From: Lachnospira sp. UBA4346
GTDB taxonomy: Bacteria > Bacillota > Clostridia > Lachnospirales > Lachnospiraceae
Reading direction: 5' to 3'
NCBI GenBank assembly: GCA_002394205.1
Contig: DGTC01000006.1
Location: 1 to 64,000 of the forward strand
Length of the DNA: 64,000 nucleotides
A model generated the notes under the pieces. It made no database searches. It saw only the letters and a program-made list of their open reading frames with translations, and had not been told where the DNA came from. Numbering within the stretch: position 1 is the first letter of the stretch; each line of letters opens with the position of its first letter. Shown one piece after another: positions 16,701 to 24,635 of the stretch. The position numbers and the translations under genes were made by a program.

Positions 16701-19483
16701 ACCGGTGAAACTTTCATATCAAGAACCGCTGTCTGATATTCTAATATATATGTTTTCGTTACATCTGATAATTTTGCATAAAAATATCGTTTTTCTGTAT
16801 CAAAATCATATCTAAAGCTGTCAAATTGTTTACTGCTGTGCGTACCTTTTTCAATCTTTCCATTTATATAATTTGCTTCATACAGTTCCACGGTTCCATC
16901 TACATATTTTTGTGTTTTTGGGATTGTATCTGTAATATCTACCGTTCCCATATTTCCGCCATTTGGATTGATTACAACACGCCATGTAATATTTGCACGC
17001 TGCGTTTCAACTTTGGATACAGTCTTTTTTACCAACTGATTGTCCATATAGCTGTTTGCATTTGCTGCTTTCTTTTCAAACCACTCTGTATTTTGTGGCT
17101 TTACTTCGTCTGATTTTACTTTTGCCGTATTCTCAGAATAAATCTTCTTATTTGCAAGACTGTCTTGTGCACCGCTCATATCTAACAGTGCCCTCTTTCC
17201 TGCTTCTGTTAATTTGACATACAAATCAACAACATACGAATCACTGACGCTTCCAAAATCCACTAATGCTTTCTTATACGTCTTCCCATCTACGGCTTCC
17301 TCCTGATACTGAATAACCGGTACTGCAGCTCCGGAATCTGAGCGTACCGTCCCTTTACTTTCATCAAACTGCCAATACTCTAATGGAAGGAAATGACCTG
17401 TTTCATCTTTAAATATACAATTTGTAAGCGGATCTTCTAAGACCAGATGATTCACTGACAATTTATTCTTATTAACCGTAATCGTATAATGAAACATACT
17501 TGTTCCGTCTGTATCACGCATAAATGAAGATGACATTCCAAAAAATGGATTTGTCATGGAAATTCGTGCTTTTCCCACACCATTATCTGCCCCATCAACA
17601 ATTAACTTTGCCGTGTTATTATACGCATGCGCCACATTATTTTCATGAAAATAATTCAGTGCTTTTGTCTGATATGTGATTGTATAATCCTGTGGCTTTC
17701 CATCTGCAAATGGTATCGTAACCGTCAAGGTTTTATTGCTGTCTTCATATGTACCAAATGGAACGACCGTGCCATCTGCATTTTTCGTTACCGTAACACT
17801 GTTTTGAACATACTCCTGATCACTTGCAATTACATCTTCTATAACAGCATTTTCATAACTTGTAACACGGCTTGACGGATGAATCGTCCAGGTTAATATT
17901 CCGGTTGCATGATTCGCTTCAACTGTTTTCTGAACCATATTTGTATCAATATGAACATTGATTCCCGGAATTCCATAATCCCATGGTGCATAGTGTACTC
18001 CGTTTTCCCAATATGGAAATTCCGCCGATACTGTAGCCGCATTAGTAACCTCATCTTTGATAACGGAACCGTCTATGCTTGTATCAAACTCGATAACATA
18101 CTTATCTTTCGTGTCCTGTTTCATATAGAACTTCAATGTTCTACTTGCCATATCATAAGAAATGGAATTATCCGTCCAGTCTGAAGCATGGATTGCCGGT
18201 GTCTGATCTGCCTGTACCGCTCCATATTTCAATGAACCATCAATATAAGAAAAGCCTTCTTCTAATATATCCTGAACTACACCTCTGTATACATGGGTAT
18301 TTTCTTCATTTACCACAATTGTCCAATGAATCGTATTACTATCTACCTGAACACCATTTTTTACAAGACTTGTTCCAAACCATACAGTCGTATCTGCCGT
18401 CGTTTGACTATTTTCTCCAAGCTCAACAGCATCACTTTCAAGCATCTGTACGCCATTCGAAAATTCTTCACTTACCTTCGTACGCTCTAAGCGGGATTGA
18501 GCTGCCATTTCATCTAATTTATCTTTTGTAATTGCTGAATGAACTTTGACAGTTGCCGGTGCCTTAACTGCTCCATCAATCGAAATCATCCCTGTTGCAG
18601 CATCAAATTGTGCACTGCCCGTTGTATCTTCATAACCATGAACCGCTACATCAACGCCTGTAAAAATCTGTCCTTCGCCTAATGTATCCTGAATCTTTAA
18701 ACCAGCTAAGTTCACATTCGTTGAATTCGTTCCTAATGTAATTTCCCAATCAATTGTATTATCTGCATCGTTATACGTGGCAGTTTCTTGAATACCATCA
18801 ACTTTCTTTGCTTCCTCCGGTAACTTTAAAACGACTGCTTTATTACTGCCGTATGCCGGAAGTACCTGAACTACTTTTTCCTTTCCTACCAGCTGTTTAT
18901 GATTCATTGTCATTTCAAAATACAGACCGCCTGCAACTTTATTAAAGCCCTCTTCCGCATTTACTGCATCTGTAAATGTAATTTTCAAAGTTCCGTCATT
19001 CGCTGTATAATTTGCAATAACTTTTCCGGACACCGTATCTGAAATCTGTCCGGCTGTCTCGCCTTTTCCAACAAATCCATCAGGTATTTTGTATATAACA
19101 TAATCTCCCTCATGGATTTGTCTTCCTTCACTCGGCTTCTTTTTAACTGTAAAATAAAGCTGCATTTTTATTCCTGAAATATCATAGAAACCATTTTTTC
19201 CGGCATCATAAATATGCTCCGTTTCCGTCTCTGTTTCAGTTAAATTGCTAATCTGCGTTCCGTTTTTTAACACACCAAACTGTTCAATCGAAATTTCCAG
19301 CTCATCTGTATCATTTGTTCTGTCCACGCCAGAGGCGGCAAATGTTCGAATTCCCATCCCATCAAACACACAATCCAACATATGATATGGATTCACTGCC
19401 CCGATGACACAACATACAGCAAGAAATAGTGCCATTACTTTTCTTATATTTTTGTTGAATTTGTTTCCGCTGTTCTTCATCAT
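10712..19483 (-). CDS. giant Cna-B/SpaA repeat surface adhesin with LPDTH sorting signal
   Basis: 2,923-residue surface protein. A signal peptide (about 1-50) is followed by five adhesin-type beta modules whose starts (W-x-I/V-x-V/I-N-type) lie near residues 246, 384, 528, 666 and 833. About 15 SpaA/Cna-B repeats follow from about 970 to 2715, each with an E-x-x-x-P-x-G-Y-like motif expected to carry self-generated Lys-Asn isopeptide bonds. Next come nine 12-residue Pro-rich repeats (2738-2845), the motif LPDTH (2886-2890), a hydrophobic helix and the tail RRQRKRNK. Canonical LPXTG has Gly at the last place; here it is His. The sortase gene ends 8 bp upstream and the ribosome site GGGAG overlaps its stop, so the two are co-translated. 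ATG occurs twice in tandem; the second has better spacing. The ligand is unknown. Confidence 0.92.
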   Translation of the reverse strand: MMKNSGNKFNKNIRKVMALFLAVCCVIGAVNPYHMLDCVFDGMGIRTFAASGVDRTNDTDELEISIEQFGVLKNGTQISNLTETETETEHIYDAGKNGFYDISGIKMQLYFTVKKKPSEGRQIHEGDYVIYKIPDGFVGKGETAGQISDTVSGKVIANYTANDGTLKITFTDAVNAEEGFNKVAGGLYFEMTMNHKQLVGKEKVVQVLPAYGSNKAVVLKLPEEAKKVDGIQETATYNDADNTIDWEITLGTNSTNVNLAGLKIQDTLGEGQIFTGVDVAVHGYEDTTGSAQFDAATGMISIDGAVKAPATVKVHSAITKDKLDEMAAQSRLERTKVSEEFSNGVQMLESDAVELGENSQTTADTTVWFGTSLVKNGVQVDSNTIHWTIVVNEENTHVYRGVVQDILEEGFSYIDGSLKYGAVQADQTPAIHASDWTDNSISYDMASRTLKFYMKQDTKDKYVIEFDTSIDGSVIKDEVTNAATVSAEFPYWENGVHYAPWDYGIPGINVHIDTNMVQKTVEANHATGILTWTIHPSSRVTSYENAVIEDVIASDQEYVQNSVTVTKNADGTVVPFGTYEDSNKTLTVTIPFADGKPQDYTITYQTKALNYFHENNVAHAYNNTAKLIVDGADNGVGKARISMTNPFFGMSSSFMRDTDGTSMFHYTITVNKNKLSVNHLVLEDPLTNCIFKDETGHFLPLEYWQFDESKGTVRSDSGAAVPVIQYQEEAVDGKTYKKALVDFGSVSDSYVVDLYVKLTEAGKRALLDMSGAQDSLANKKIYSENTAKVKSDEVKPQNTEWFEKKAANANSYMDNQLVKKTVSKVETQRANITWRVVINPNGGNMGTVDITDTIPKTQKYVDGTVELYEANYINGKIEKGTHSSKQFDSFRYDFDTEKRYFYAKLSDVTKTYILEYQTAVLDMKVSPVENNIKVAAEDIEYARETGSYEIKGSNWGTLESVGGLIVKAYDATVENDVNKPLVPVKDAVYRLYKDEECTIPVDEGKTDENGNIRFLGVDVPATGPKQVTYWLKETKTPEGYIIEDNDNKTPVVITRGVDTTATPMGNRRTEATGSTNSVTIQKKYRYTDENNVSREENDYVSSFALYFYPYGADNKQTKRRVYLQKTADGVYRYSNSDAADSIKTVNNSTDGITFNGLPWGYYGLEETKTADGFALYTGKIEFEITNDMHGSFGIKYYISDDESDNVIINKATEIYVKKLLMGTSDYISGAKLQICKKEADGSLVVVHDPRTSQAYEWTTVEQEAADGHKVNNLPAGTYVLHEVADGTDRQYKIAEDVPFTVNPNGTVKQGKNGQRVKAVTMYDEKISLQVKKSDQYGAAVAGAELTLTGMDGYTSAKTTTEAANGNIVTYENLLRGSEYVLTETVTPTGYQTAKPITVSVDEKGVISAVSEGKTIELVNGVLGMEDHKYMVSLNVQKKSAYTDEPLTGAMFELYRVTDDHAAEKLTDAVITAVQDDDFTGWRIASLDDTVQNIYTGQALNKGLGTGTYYLVETQAPFGYKLAENRRQYTFSVDNNGELKTQDADVSIEGTTVTVKDMPLTLRILPYEEGKTEILTGAEYEVTGIFAEDTHEKTVTIAETDSIQKENALRGKLVAGNVYKIEETTAPTGFVAAETTYIKLDSSGKVTLTDETGTEITQARTDVKNSQATTGYDGEVDLYHKPMEIAVKKFLKGTNTYLSGVTLQICTVKSDGTLEIVKNPTNNAAYEWITTDAEASDGHKVVYLVAGDYVLHEVSQGTDKKYKIAEDVPFTVKEDSSVEQAGTKVDSVVMYNENIQIGVKKTDQFAVAVTGAEFTLSGNDNDYKEVLTTNETGSALIFTNLNRDCVYTLEETKVPYGYRKAAKTVIRVDEKGVVSAFTDGEEMTITDGVITVQNHKNLVAVNIQKKAADTQEILTDAVFSLYRKAQQEGEHDTLLAENITMHQLTEAFTGWSISSLEESLVNTSTNRALKEGLGTGKYYLTETKEPVGYKKISAPLAFSVDENEMLVSESDYITIEDKTIIVTDEPLTLRILPFEAGKTEVLSGATYKITGLFAKDSEEKSITIAETDSIQKENALRGKLVAGNVYKVEEITAPAGFIAPKEAYVKVTNDGVVTLVDALGTVLDTREDAKTTNTAGISGYDGELDLYHERTHMDIVKRSDIDNRPLKDVTFMVTGMFADTQDESRSFVTDDDGRIHMKGVLVDGNSYTLEEKSLPGYVPLKEQITFTYDSQEGITLVENTNVGVTAYNTADEKSTYQEPTLEIVNYSAQNTTLQLIKSDAKDDSGLAGTVFTLDYTSVDNQTTWTKEVVTDAAGKVYSYETAGQEKTKTTVDGELFLKGLLAGTYTLTEKTVPYGYELGDNPFSCQFTVDENTKNTTIVINRTNAENHAWNLNVTSGIELLTAKGLSNNRVSGTVELVKTDSADLEQKLNGVTFAIYRYKESNSMFEYIRNLITGKAYKVSEAAWTEQAASDGVLKITGLEWGKYYIAETKALDNYVLDDKKYSFEIGKDQQTQVLNWTPGKTITNARVQLTIQQLTTTKNVTIGNEMRLEGNFLDENVKTLQWKVTEKPYVVAGMLKSGEVYTLEEISKQPYHGYVIGQRIQFSYKENNEIEFVETPAGVTMEIDNDGNIAIVQEIPPTKVSIAVYNENKSALPGAKLVLEQVKEGQKPEVIKTWTSEEEPKTMIGELLAGDTYIVREEEAPKDYKLVEPVTFTVEETPDWQYVELVHEKVLPTEPPTKPSETKSQAEPTKPNETKSQAEPTKPNETKSQAEPTKPSETKSQAEPIKPSETKSQAEPTKPSETKSQAEPTKPSKTKSQAEPTKPSETKSQAEPIKPSETKSQTEPTKPDEIELTTGSNRIELKPSVPPIQTIEVTTDTEIETQNVLPDTHREENGVFYLTGISMMAFGCVLLVIGRRQRKRNK
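10949..11272 (-). repeat. nine tandem 36-bp units encoding TKPSETKSQAEP
   Basis: Nine in-frame units with minor changes (S/N at position 4, T/I at position 1, one E to K, one A to T). The Pro/Lys/Glu-rich stretch probably spans the cell wall between the Cna-B stalk and the sorting signal. Copy number may vary between strains by slippage. Confidence 0.95.
13040..15860 (-). repeat. tandem duplication of a four-domain Cna-B module inside the adhesin
   Basis: Two modules of about 470 residues each, roughly residues 1208-1678 and 1679-2147, carry the same series of Cna-B domains in the same order. Landmarks in both are the VKK-LKGT-type start, HEV-GTD--YKIAEDVPFTV, DGYxTGWRIASL/TGWSISSL and TIAETDSIQKENALRGKL. 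The 77-bp stretches 13226-13302 and 14627-14703 differ at only 4 positions, far more alike than their flanks. Confidence 0.85.
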
Positions 19484-19490
19484 TTTCTCC

Positions 19491-20105
19491 CTATTTTTTT
19501 ACTCCTTTTACCACATATCTCTGCGGCGTTTTCGGTGTTGTGTAATAACACGTCACCAATGTAATTTCAGCTTTGTCTGTTGTGGGTTCTAATACCCATA
19601 TATCCTCTTTTTCAACCACAAACGTCCCTGTCACAATATATGTACAACTTGTCTTTTCCGTATCAACAATAATTTCATCGCCTTCTTCTAATTCCTGCAG
19701 GCGGTTAAAATGTCTGCCATATTTACGGCTAAAATGTCCTGCAACCGCAAAGTTGCCAACTTCTCCCACTGCTCCTGTCGGTGCAATGGCTGCCAATGAA
19801 ACATTCAGATTCTGCACTGTTGCACGGTCTAATACCGGCTGTTCCAAATCAATCTTCGGAATACGCATCACGGCAATCACTCCATCCGAATCAGACGTAT
19901 GTTTATGTGACACCTCCTCTGCTTCTTCACGCTGCATATTATCTTGTGTATCATCTATATTATAAGCAAATGCCGTATACCAGTCTTTTAGCATTTGCTG
20001 TTGTATATTGTCTTCTCGCTTCTGTTTTAAAACCGGAAAACCAACTATCATTGTGCCCGCTATAACGAATATAGCACCAACAATCCAATATATTTTGTAT
20101 TTCAT
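19491..20105 (-). CDS. sortase dedicated to the adjacent adhesin
   Basis: 204-residue membrane-anchored transpeptidase (helix about 5-24, catalytic domain outside). The active-site triad is visible: His124 in FAVAGHF, Cys186 in ITLVTCYY and Arg196 in PQRYVV. The TLVTC signature and short size resemble class D/E sortases rather than class A or pilus class C, as no lid segment is apparent. It lies 8 bp upstream of the adhesin in one operon and is the only sortase in the window, so it probably anchors the LPDTH protein. Whether it accepts His in place of Gly is unknown. The substrate assignment is inference from context. Confidence 0.9.
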   Translation of the reverse strand: MKYKIYWIVGAIFVIAGTMIVGFPVLKQKREDNIQQQMLKDWYTAFAYNIDDTQDNMQREEAEEVSHKHTSDSDGVIAVMRIPKIDLEQPVLDRATVQNLNVSLAAIAPTGAVGEVGNFAVAGHFSRKYGRHFNRLQELEEGDEIIVDTEKTSCTYIVTGTFVVEKEDIWVLEPTTDKAEITLVTCYYTTPKTPQRYVVKGVKK

Positions 20106-20170
20106 ATATTCTCCAACTTTGCTTCTGTTCTAAAATTTAAGAGCAGGTTCTGACATTTGCACAAACAATA

Positions 20171-20219
20171 AGCCTTTTTATACAGTTTCTTTTCCTATAA
20201 TACACTGTACAAAAAGGCT
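20171..20219 (-). promoter_or_regulatory. hairpin in the sortase leader
   Basis: Arms AGCCTTTTTATACAGT and ACTGTACAAAAAGGCT (16 bp, one mismatch) with a 17-nt loop. It lies between the candidate promoter and the sortase start and could act as a leaky attenuator or RNA stabiliser. No long T-run follows on the minus strand. Confidence 0.5.
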
Positions 20220-20287
20220 AAATTTATCATCATTTTATATCGTTTATATCCATAGAATTACCAGCTGCTAATAAACGAATACTCAAT

Positions 20288-20316
20288 ATTGTAATCCATT
20301 TTCACAAATAAAACAA
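20288..20316 (-). promoter_or_regulatory. candidate promoter of the sortase-adhesin operon
   Basis: Minus-strand TTGTTT, 17 bp, TACAAT. Predicted leader is about 175 nt. Moderate match only. The interval 20106-20712 holds no gene, only this promoter and three hairpins. Confidence 0.45.
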
Positions 20317-20440
20317 TTGTTAGATGTTCCAATTTTTTATTCTATATTTATACTTTTTTAGAAATATTTAACATCTTGTATTACACCAAAATAAGACATC
20401 ATGAAACCCCAAAATATTCTGCAAAGGTCTTATAAGCAGT

Positions 20441-20472
20441 AAAAAGGACAGCCGGGGAAGGCTGTCCTTTTT
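20441..20472. terminator. bidirectional terminator between ftsH and the sortase operon
   Basis: Perfect 13-bp stem AAAAAGGACAGCC / GGCTGTCCTTTTT with a 6-nt loop. Suited to stop transcripts from ftsH before the sortase operon. Confidence 0.85.
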
Positions 20473-20567
20473 GGAGAAGGTATTTCACTTATTATGGGGT
20501 GTAGCAAAAAATATATATATAATGTATTGGGGGGTTTTTACAAGAATTATAATAGCACTTCCCCCGC

Positions 20568-20620
20568 AAGAAGTGTTCACAAATATGACAATTTTTTATA
20601 TATTTTTTTGTGCACTTCTT
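20568..20620 (-). other. hairpin in the ftsH 3' region
   Basis: Minus-strand arms AAGAAGTG+CACAAA and TTTGTG+CACTTCTT pair over 14 bp with a two-base bulge and an A/T-rich loop. No T-run follows, so it is more likely a 3' stabilising structure than a terminator. Confidence 0.4.
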
Positions 20621-20712
20621 ACAATCAACAGTAGTCTTGTCGTATACAATCGAATAAATATCTATTTTGTCGAATCCTATCCCTTGTGAAATCCATTACA
20701 ATTCATATCATA

Positions 20713-22554
20713 TTACACTTCTGCATCTGTCTTTGCAGCAAACAATGCTTCAAACTCTTCTCTTGTAACTTTTTCTTTTTCTAACAAAAGATTTGCACTC
20801 TGCTCTAAGATATCCATATGTTCCTCGATAATCTTTCTAGCCTGTGCATAACAGTCGTCAATAATACACTTCACTTCTTCATCAATCTTACTTGCCACAT
20901 TCTCTCCATATGGTCTTGAATGTGCCAAATCTCTTCCGATAAATACTTCATCATTGCTATTATCATAATTAATCAATCCGAGCTTTGACGAGAATCCATA
21001 TTTTGTAACCATCGCTCTGGCCGTCTCTGTCGCCTGCTTAATATCCTGCGAAGCACCTGTTGTAATATCATCAAAAATAAGTTCTTCTGCGATACGTCCA
21101 CCAAGACTGACAATAATATTCTGAAGCATCTTGCCTCTCGTATTAAACATCTCATCACGTTCCGGAAGCGGCATTGTATAACCTGCTGCGCCCATCCCTG
21201 TCGGAATAATAGAAATGGTATGAACCGGTCCTACATCCGGCAATACATGGAACAGAATCGCATGACCTGATTCATGATAAGCCGTAATCTTCTTTTCTTT
21301 TTCAGAAATAATCTTACTCTTCTTTTCAACACCAATGCCCACCTTAACAAAGGCATATTCAATATCTGCGTTGGTAATATATTTCTTTTTCTGTTTTGCT
21401 GCGTTGATTGCTGCTTCATTTAACAGATTTTCCAAATCAGCACCTGTAAATCCGGCTGTCGTTCTTGATAATGCATCAAAATCCACATCATCTCCTAATG
21501 GCTTCTTCGCAGCATGAACATTTAAAATCTCCAATCTGCCCTGGACATCCGGAGCGCCGACAACAACCTTACGGTCAAAACGTCCCGGTCTTAAAATCGC
21601 AGGATCCAAAATATCAATTCGGTTCGTAGCTGCCATTACAATGATTCCTTCATTGACACCAAAACCATCCATCTCTACAAGCATTTGGTTCAATGTCTGT
21701 TCTCTTTCATCATGGCCGCCGCCCATTCCGGTACCACGTCTTCTTGCAACTGCATCAATTTCATCAATAAACACGATACAAGGTGCATTCTGCTTCGCAT
21801 CTTCAAATAAATCTCTGACACGGGAAGCACCGACACCGACAAACATTTCTACGAAATCAGAGCCGGATATACTAAAGAATGGAACACCTGCTTCACCGGC
21901 AACCGCCTTTGCAAGAAGTGTCTTACCTGTTCCCGGAGGGCCTGTTAAAATAACACCCTTTGGGATTCTTGCGCCCAACTCTGTATACTTGGCAGGATTC
22001 TTTAAGAAATCAACAATTTCTTCTAACTCTTCCTTTTCCTCATGTAAACCGGCAACATTCGCAAATGTAACCTGCTTTCCCATATCATTAACCATCTTGG
22101 CACGACTCTTTCCAAAATTCATCATCTTGGCTCCGCCGCCACCTGTGCCCTGTCTTGTTGTAATAATCATCACTACAACAATCATAACAGCACACATCAT
22201 CAATGGCATACCAATTGTTATCCAGCCACTCTGTCTTGAAACATCTCTTAATTCATAACGAATCTTCTGTGCATCTAATAATTCCTGCACTTCCTGAATA
22301 TCAGATACATTCAATACCTGCTTATTGCTGTTATTTTTCAGCTTTACCGTAAGTACGCCTGTCGGCACCTCTGCATTCTGCTTAATAACAACATCTTCTA
22401 CTTTTGCCTGTGCTACATCATTCTTAAAATCCTGATAATTATAAGATGATGTCTGTGATGTCATTCTTGCCATGACATAATATACAATGGCAAGTGCAAT
22501 CAGCAATATAACAAAAATGCTGCTTCCACCAAATCTGTTCTTGCTTGTGTTCAT
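20713..22554 (-). CDS. ftsH: ATP-dependent zinc metalloprotease FtsH
   Basis: 613-residue membrane protease that unfolds and degrades membrane and short-lived cytoplasmic proteins. Two N-terminal helices (about 10-30 and 110-132) flank a small extracytoplasmic domain. The AAA+ module has Walker A GPPGTGKT (205-212), Walker B IVFIDEIDA and the SRH region RPGRFDRK. The zinc site is HESGH (427-431). The ribosome site AGGAGG lies 5 nt before the ATG. It ends the conserved tilS-hpt-ftsH series. Length and motifs are normal. Confidence 0.97.
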   Translation of the reverse strand: MNTSKNRFGGSSIFVILLIALAIVYYVMARMTSQTSSYNYQDFKNDVAQAKVEDVVIKQNAEVPTGVLTVKLKNNSNKQVLNVSDIQEVQELLDAQKIRYELRDVSRQSGWITIGMPLMMCAVMIVVVMIITTRQGTGGGGAKMMNFGKSRAKMVNDMGKQVTFANVAGLHEEKEELEEIVDFLKNPAKYTELGARIPKGVILTGPPGTGKTLLAKAVAGEAGVPFFSISGSDFVEMFVGVGASRVRDLFEDAKQNAPCIVFIDEIDAVARRRGTGMGGGHDEREQTLNQMLVEMDGFGVNEGIIVMAATNRIDILDPAILRPGRFDRKVVVGAPDVQGRLEILNVHAAKKPLGDDVDFDALSRTTAGFTGADLENLLNEAAINAAKQKKKYITNADIEYAFVKVGIGVEKKSKIISEKEKKITAYHESGHAILFHVLPDVGPVHTISIIPTGMGAAGYTMPLPERDEMFNTRGKMLQNIIVSLGGRIAEELIFDDITTGASQDIKQATETARAMVTKYGFSSKLGLINYDNSNDEVFIGRDLAHSRPYGENVASKIDEEVKCIIDDCYAQARKIIEEHMDILEQSANLLLEKEKVTREEFEALFAAKTDAEV

Positions 22555-22584
22555 CTGTTCCTCCTCGTTTTTTTATTTTGTTTA

Positions 22585-23124
22585 TTAGAGCTTTAATACA
22601 CCAATATATGGCAGATTTCTATATCTCTGATCATAATCCAATCCAAATCCTACAACGAATTCATCCGGAATTACAAAGCCATTATATTTTACGTCAATAT
22701 CTACTTCTCTTCTGTCCGGCTTGCTTAACATTGTACAAATCTTTAAACTCTTTGGATTCCGTTCCTGTAACATTGGCACCAATTTTGATAATGTATTACC
22801 GGAATCAATAATATCCTCAACAATAATAACATCTTCGCCTTCGATACTCTCATCAAGATCTTTTTTAATCTTAACATTTCCACTTGAAGATGTTCCGCTG
22901 CCGTAGCTGGATACCTGAATGAAATCAAGCATTACTGGCACTGTAATTCTTTTGGCAAGCTCGCAGCAAAAGAAAATACTTCCCTTTAAAATACAAATCA
23001 GCTTTACGTATCCGCCTTCGTGGTCCTTACTAATCTGTGCTGCCAATTCATTAATCTTTTCCTGTAAGTCCTCTTCCGGTATCATCACACGAATATCATG
23101 TTTTTCTAAAACTTTCTCGTTCAT
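22585..23124 (-). CDS. hpt: hypoxanthine phosphoribosyltransferase
   Basis: 179-residue purine-salvage enzyme converting hypoxanthine or guanine plus PRPP to IMP or GMP. The PRPP-binding loop VIIVEDIIDSGNTLSKL is intact, as are LKGSIFFCCELAKRI and the C-terminal VVGFGLDYDQRYRNLPYIG. The start at 23124 has GGAGG 5 nt upstream; a longer open frame upstream overlaps tilS and is not homologous. It lies 29 bp after tilS and 30 bp before ftsH, the usual Firmicutes order. Confidence 0.95.
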   Translation of the reverse strand: MNEKVLEKHDIRVMIPEEDLQEKINELAAQISKDHEGGYVKLICILKGSIFFCCELAKRITVPVMLDFIQVSSYGSGTSSSGNVKIKKDLDESIEGEDVIIVEDIIDSGNTLSKLVPMLQERNPKSLKICTMLSKPDRREVDIDVKYNGFVIPDEFVVGFGLDYDQRYRNLPYIGVLKL

Positions 23125-23153
23125 ATTTTCCTCCATAAAATGTACTTTGATTT

Positions 23154-24620
23154 TTACATAAAAGTTACCGTTGCCCGTATAAGGCTGCCTGAGTACTGTA
23201 TTGTCGGCAAATCCACACATTTACGAATCCCAACAATCCAAAATATCTGCTTATCCTGTGCAAATAACAGCACATCATCCCGATACTGTGCCGGTACCTT
23301 TTGATCAATCAGTTCTTTTTTTAATTTTTTTGTATTCTGTTGTCCATATTGTCCTTTCACAAAGAAATGGTCCTGAACCTGTCTTGACCGAATAATAATA
23401 TCACTTTGTAAAAAGTATGGATTGAAATAAATAGTATACCGATTTTCTACATCTTTTTCAAGCATCTGCACGCGTTGAAAAGAAATTTTATCAATTTTTT
23501 TTAATTTGTTTTCAATATAGACATTTTTTCTCAATACAACGTCATATATTTGTCCTATTTGCAGGCTGCGTAACCTCTGTATATCAATGCTTGCCAAAGG
23601 CGGTGTCTGTTCCTGTATATCCTTTTTTACAAGGCGGTGTCTGAATTCTAAATGCGTATATGTCCGAATCACAACAATGCCATATGGCAAATCAACCCGG
23701 CAGCCTACCTGCTGTGACAACAACGCAGCAATTGCCTCGATATGTACCCGGTAAATATCCTTCTTTTTGCCTGCATAATCAATCAACACCTGATAAATTA
23801 CCCGTTCCTGCAGGAATATGTCTTCCTGTATCAATCGTTCAATTGCAATCCGCATAACATCTTCCTGTGTTTCCACGCATTGTGCATATACACGTTGTGT
23901 CAGTTTGTCTAAGAATCGCTCTGCGTCAGATGCAGTTTGTGCAAATGCACAGATATGTGAAATTGCATGCTCATTTACAAGCTCTGTAATCTCCGGCAAT
24001 ATCTGGTTACGCAGACGATTCCGTAAATATATATCCGTCAAATTCGTGCTGTCCGTAATATAATTCTGGTCTATCTGCGCTAAATACTGTTCAATTTCTT
24101 TTCTGCTCACTGTAAGCAGCGGTCTGATAATCTGCTCCCGTACCGGCTGCATCCCTGCAGCCCCTTTCATACTGCTTCCCCGAAACAGATTCATCAACAC
24201 TGTCTCTGCCTGATCCTCACGGTGATGTGCCACTGCAATGCATACTTCCTGCGCATTTCCATATTGTGCCGCAATCTGTTCAAACGCCTCGTAGCGGGCA
24301 AGTCTTCCTGCTTCTTCTTCCGAAAGATGCTCCTGTTTTGCAAGTATCGGAACATCCACGCAGACCTCCCTACACGGCACCTCTAAATGCATACACAATT
24401 TCTGAACAAAGGATGCATCACGTGCTGCCTCCGCTCCACGAATTCCATGATTGACATGCACTGCAACAATCTGCACCGGCAAATTATACTTCGTGCGAAT
24501 CTCACAAAGTATGCGCAACAGACATACAGAATCTGCACCGCCGGACACACCTGTCACAATTGTATGACATTTTTTTAACATATTATTCTGTTTTATAAAC
24601 TGATATACTTTTTCGACCAT
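23154..24620 (-). CDS. tilS: tRNA(Ile)-lysidine synthetase
   Basis: 488-residue enzyme that attaches lysine to C34 of the CAU-anticodon tRNA-Ile, changing its decoding from Met to Ile. The ATP-binding PP-loop SGGADS spans residues 26-31; further motifs are HVNHGIRG, AVAHHREDQAET and LLTVSRKEIEQYL. The C-terminal TilS substrate-binding region is present. It lies 15 bp after spoIIE and just before hpt, as in Bacillus. Essential in most bacteria. Confidence 0.95.
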   Translation of the reverse strand: MVEKVYQFIKQNNMLKKCHTIVTGVSGGADSVCLLRILCEIRTKYNLPVQIVAVHVNHGIRGAEAARDASFVQKLCMHLEVPCREVCVDVPILAKQEHLSEEEAGRLARYEAFEQIAAQYGNAQEVCIAVAHHREDQAETVLMNLFRGSSMKGAAGMQPVREQIIRPLLTVSRKEIEQYLAQIDQNYITDSTNLTDIYLRNRLRNQILPEITELVNEHAISHICAFAQTASDAERFLDKLTQRVYAQCVETQEDVMRIAIERLIQEDIFLQERVIYQVLIDYAGKKKDIYRVHIEAIAALLSQQVGCRVDLPYGIVVIRTYTHLEFRHRLVKKDIQEQTPPLASIDIQRLRSLQIGQIYDVVLRKNVYIENKLKKIDKISFQRVQMLEKDVENRYTIYFNPYFLQSDIIIRSRQVQDHFFVKGQYGQQNTKKLKKELIDQKVPAQYRDDVLLFAQDKQIFWIVGIRKCVDLPTIQYSGSLIRATVTFM

Positions 24621-24635
24621 ACTCCGATTATATTA

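Noticed and set aside
20171..20219. A TATAAT box between inverted repeats, which could be read as an invertible promoter.
   Set aside because: The spacer is 17 bp, far too short for site-specific inversion, and no invertase gene is nearby. A hairpin is the simpler reading.
21641..22258. A 205-codon plus-strand frame inside ftsH.
   Set aside because: It is a shadow of the AAA+ module coding strand, with no independent support.
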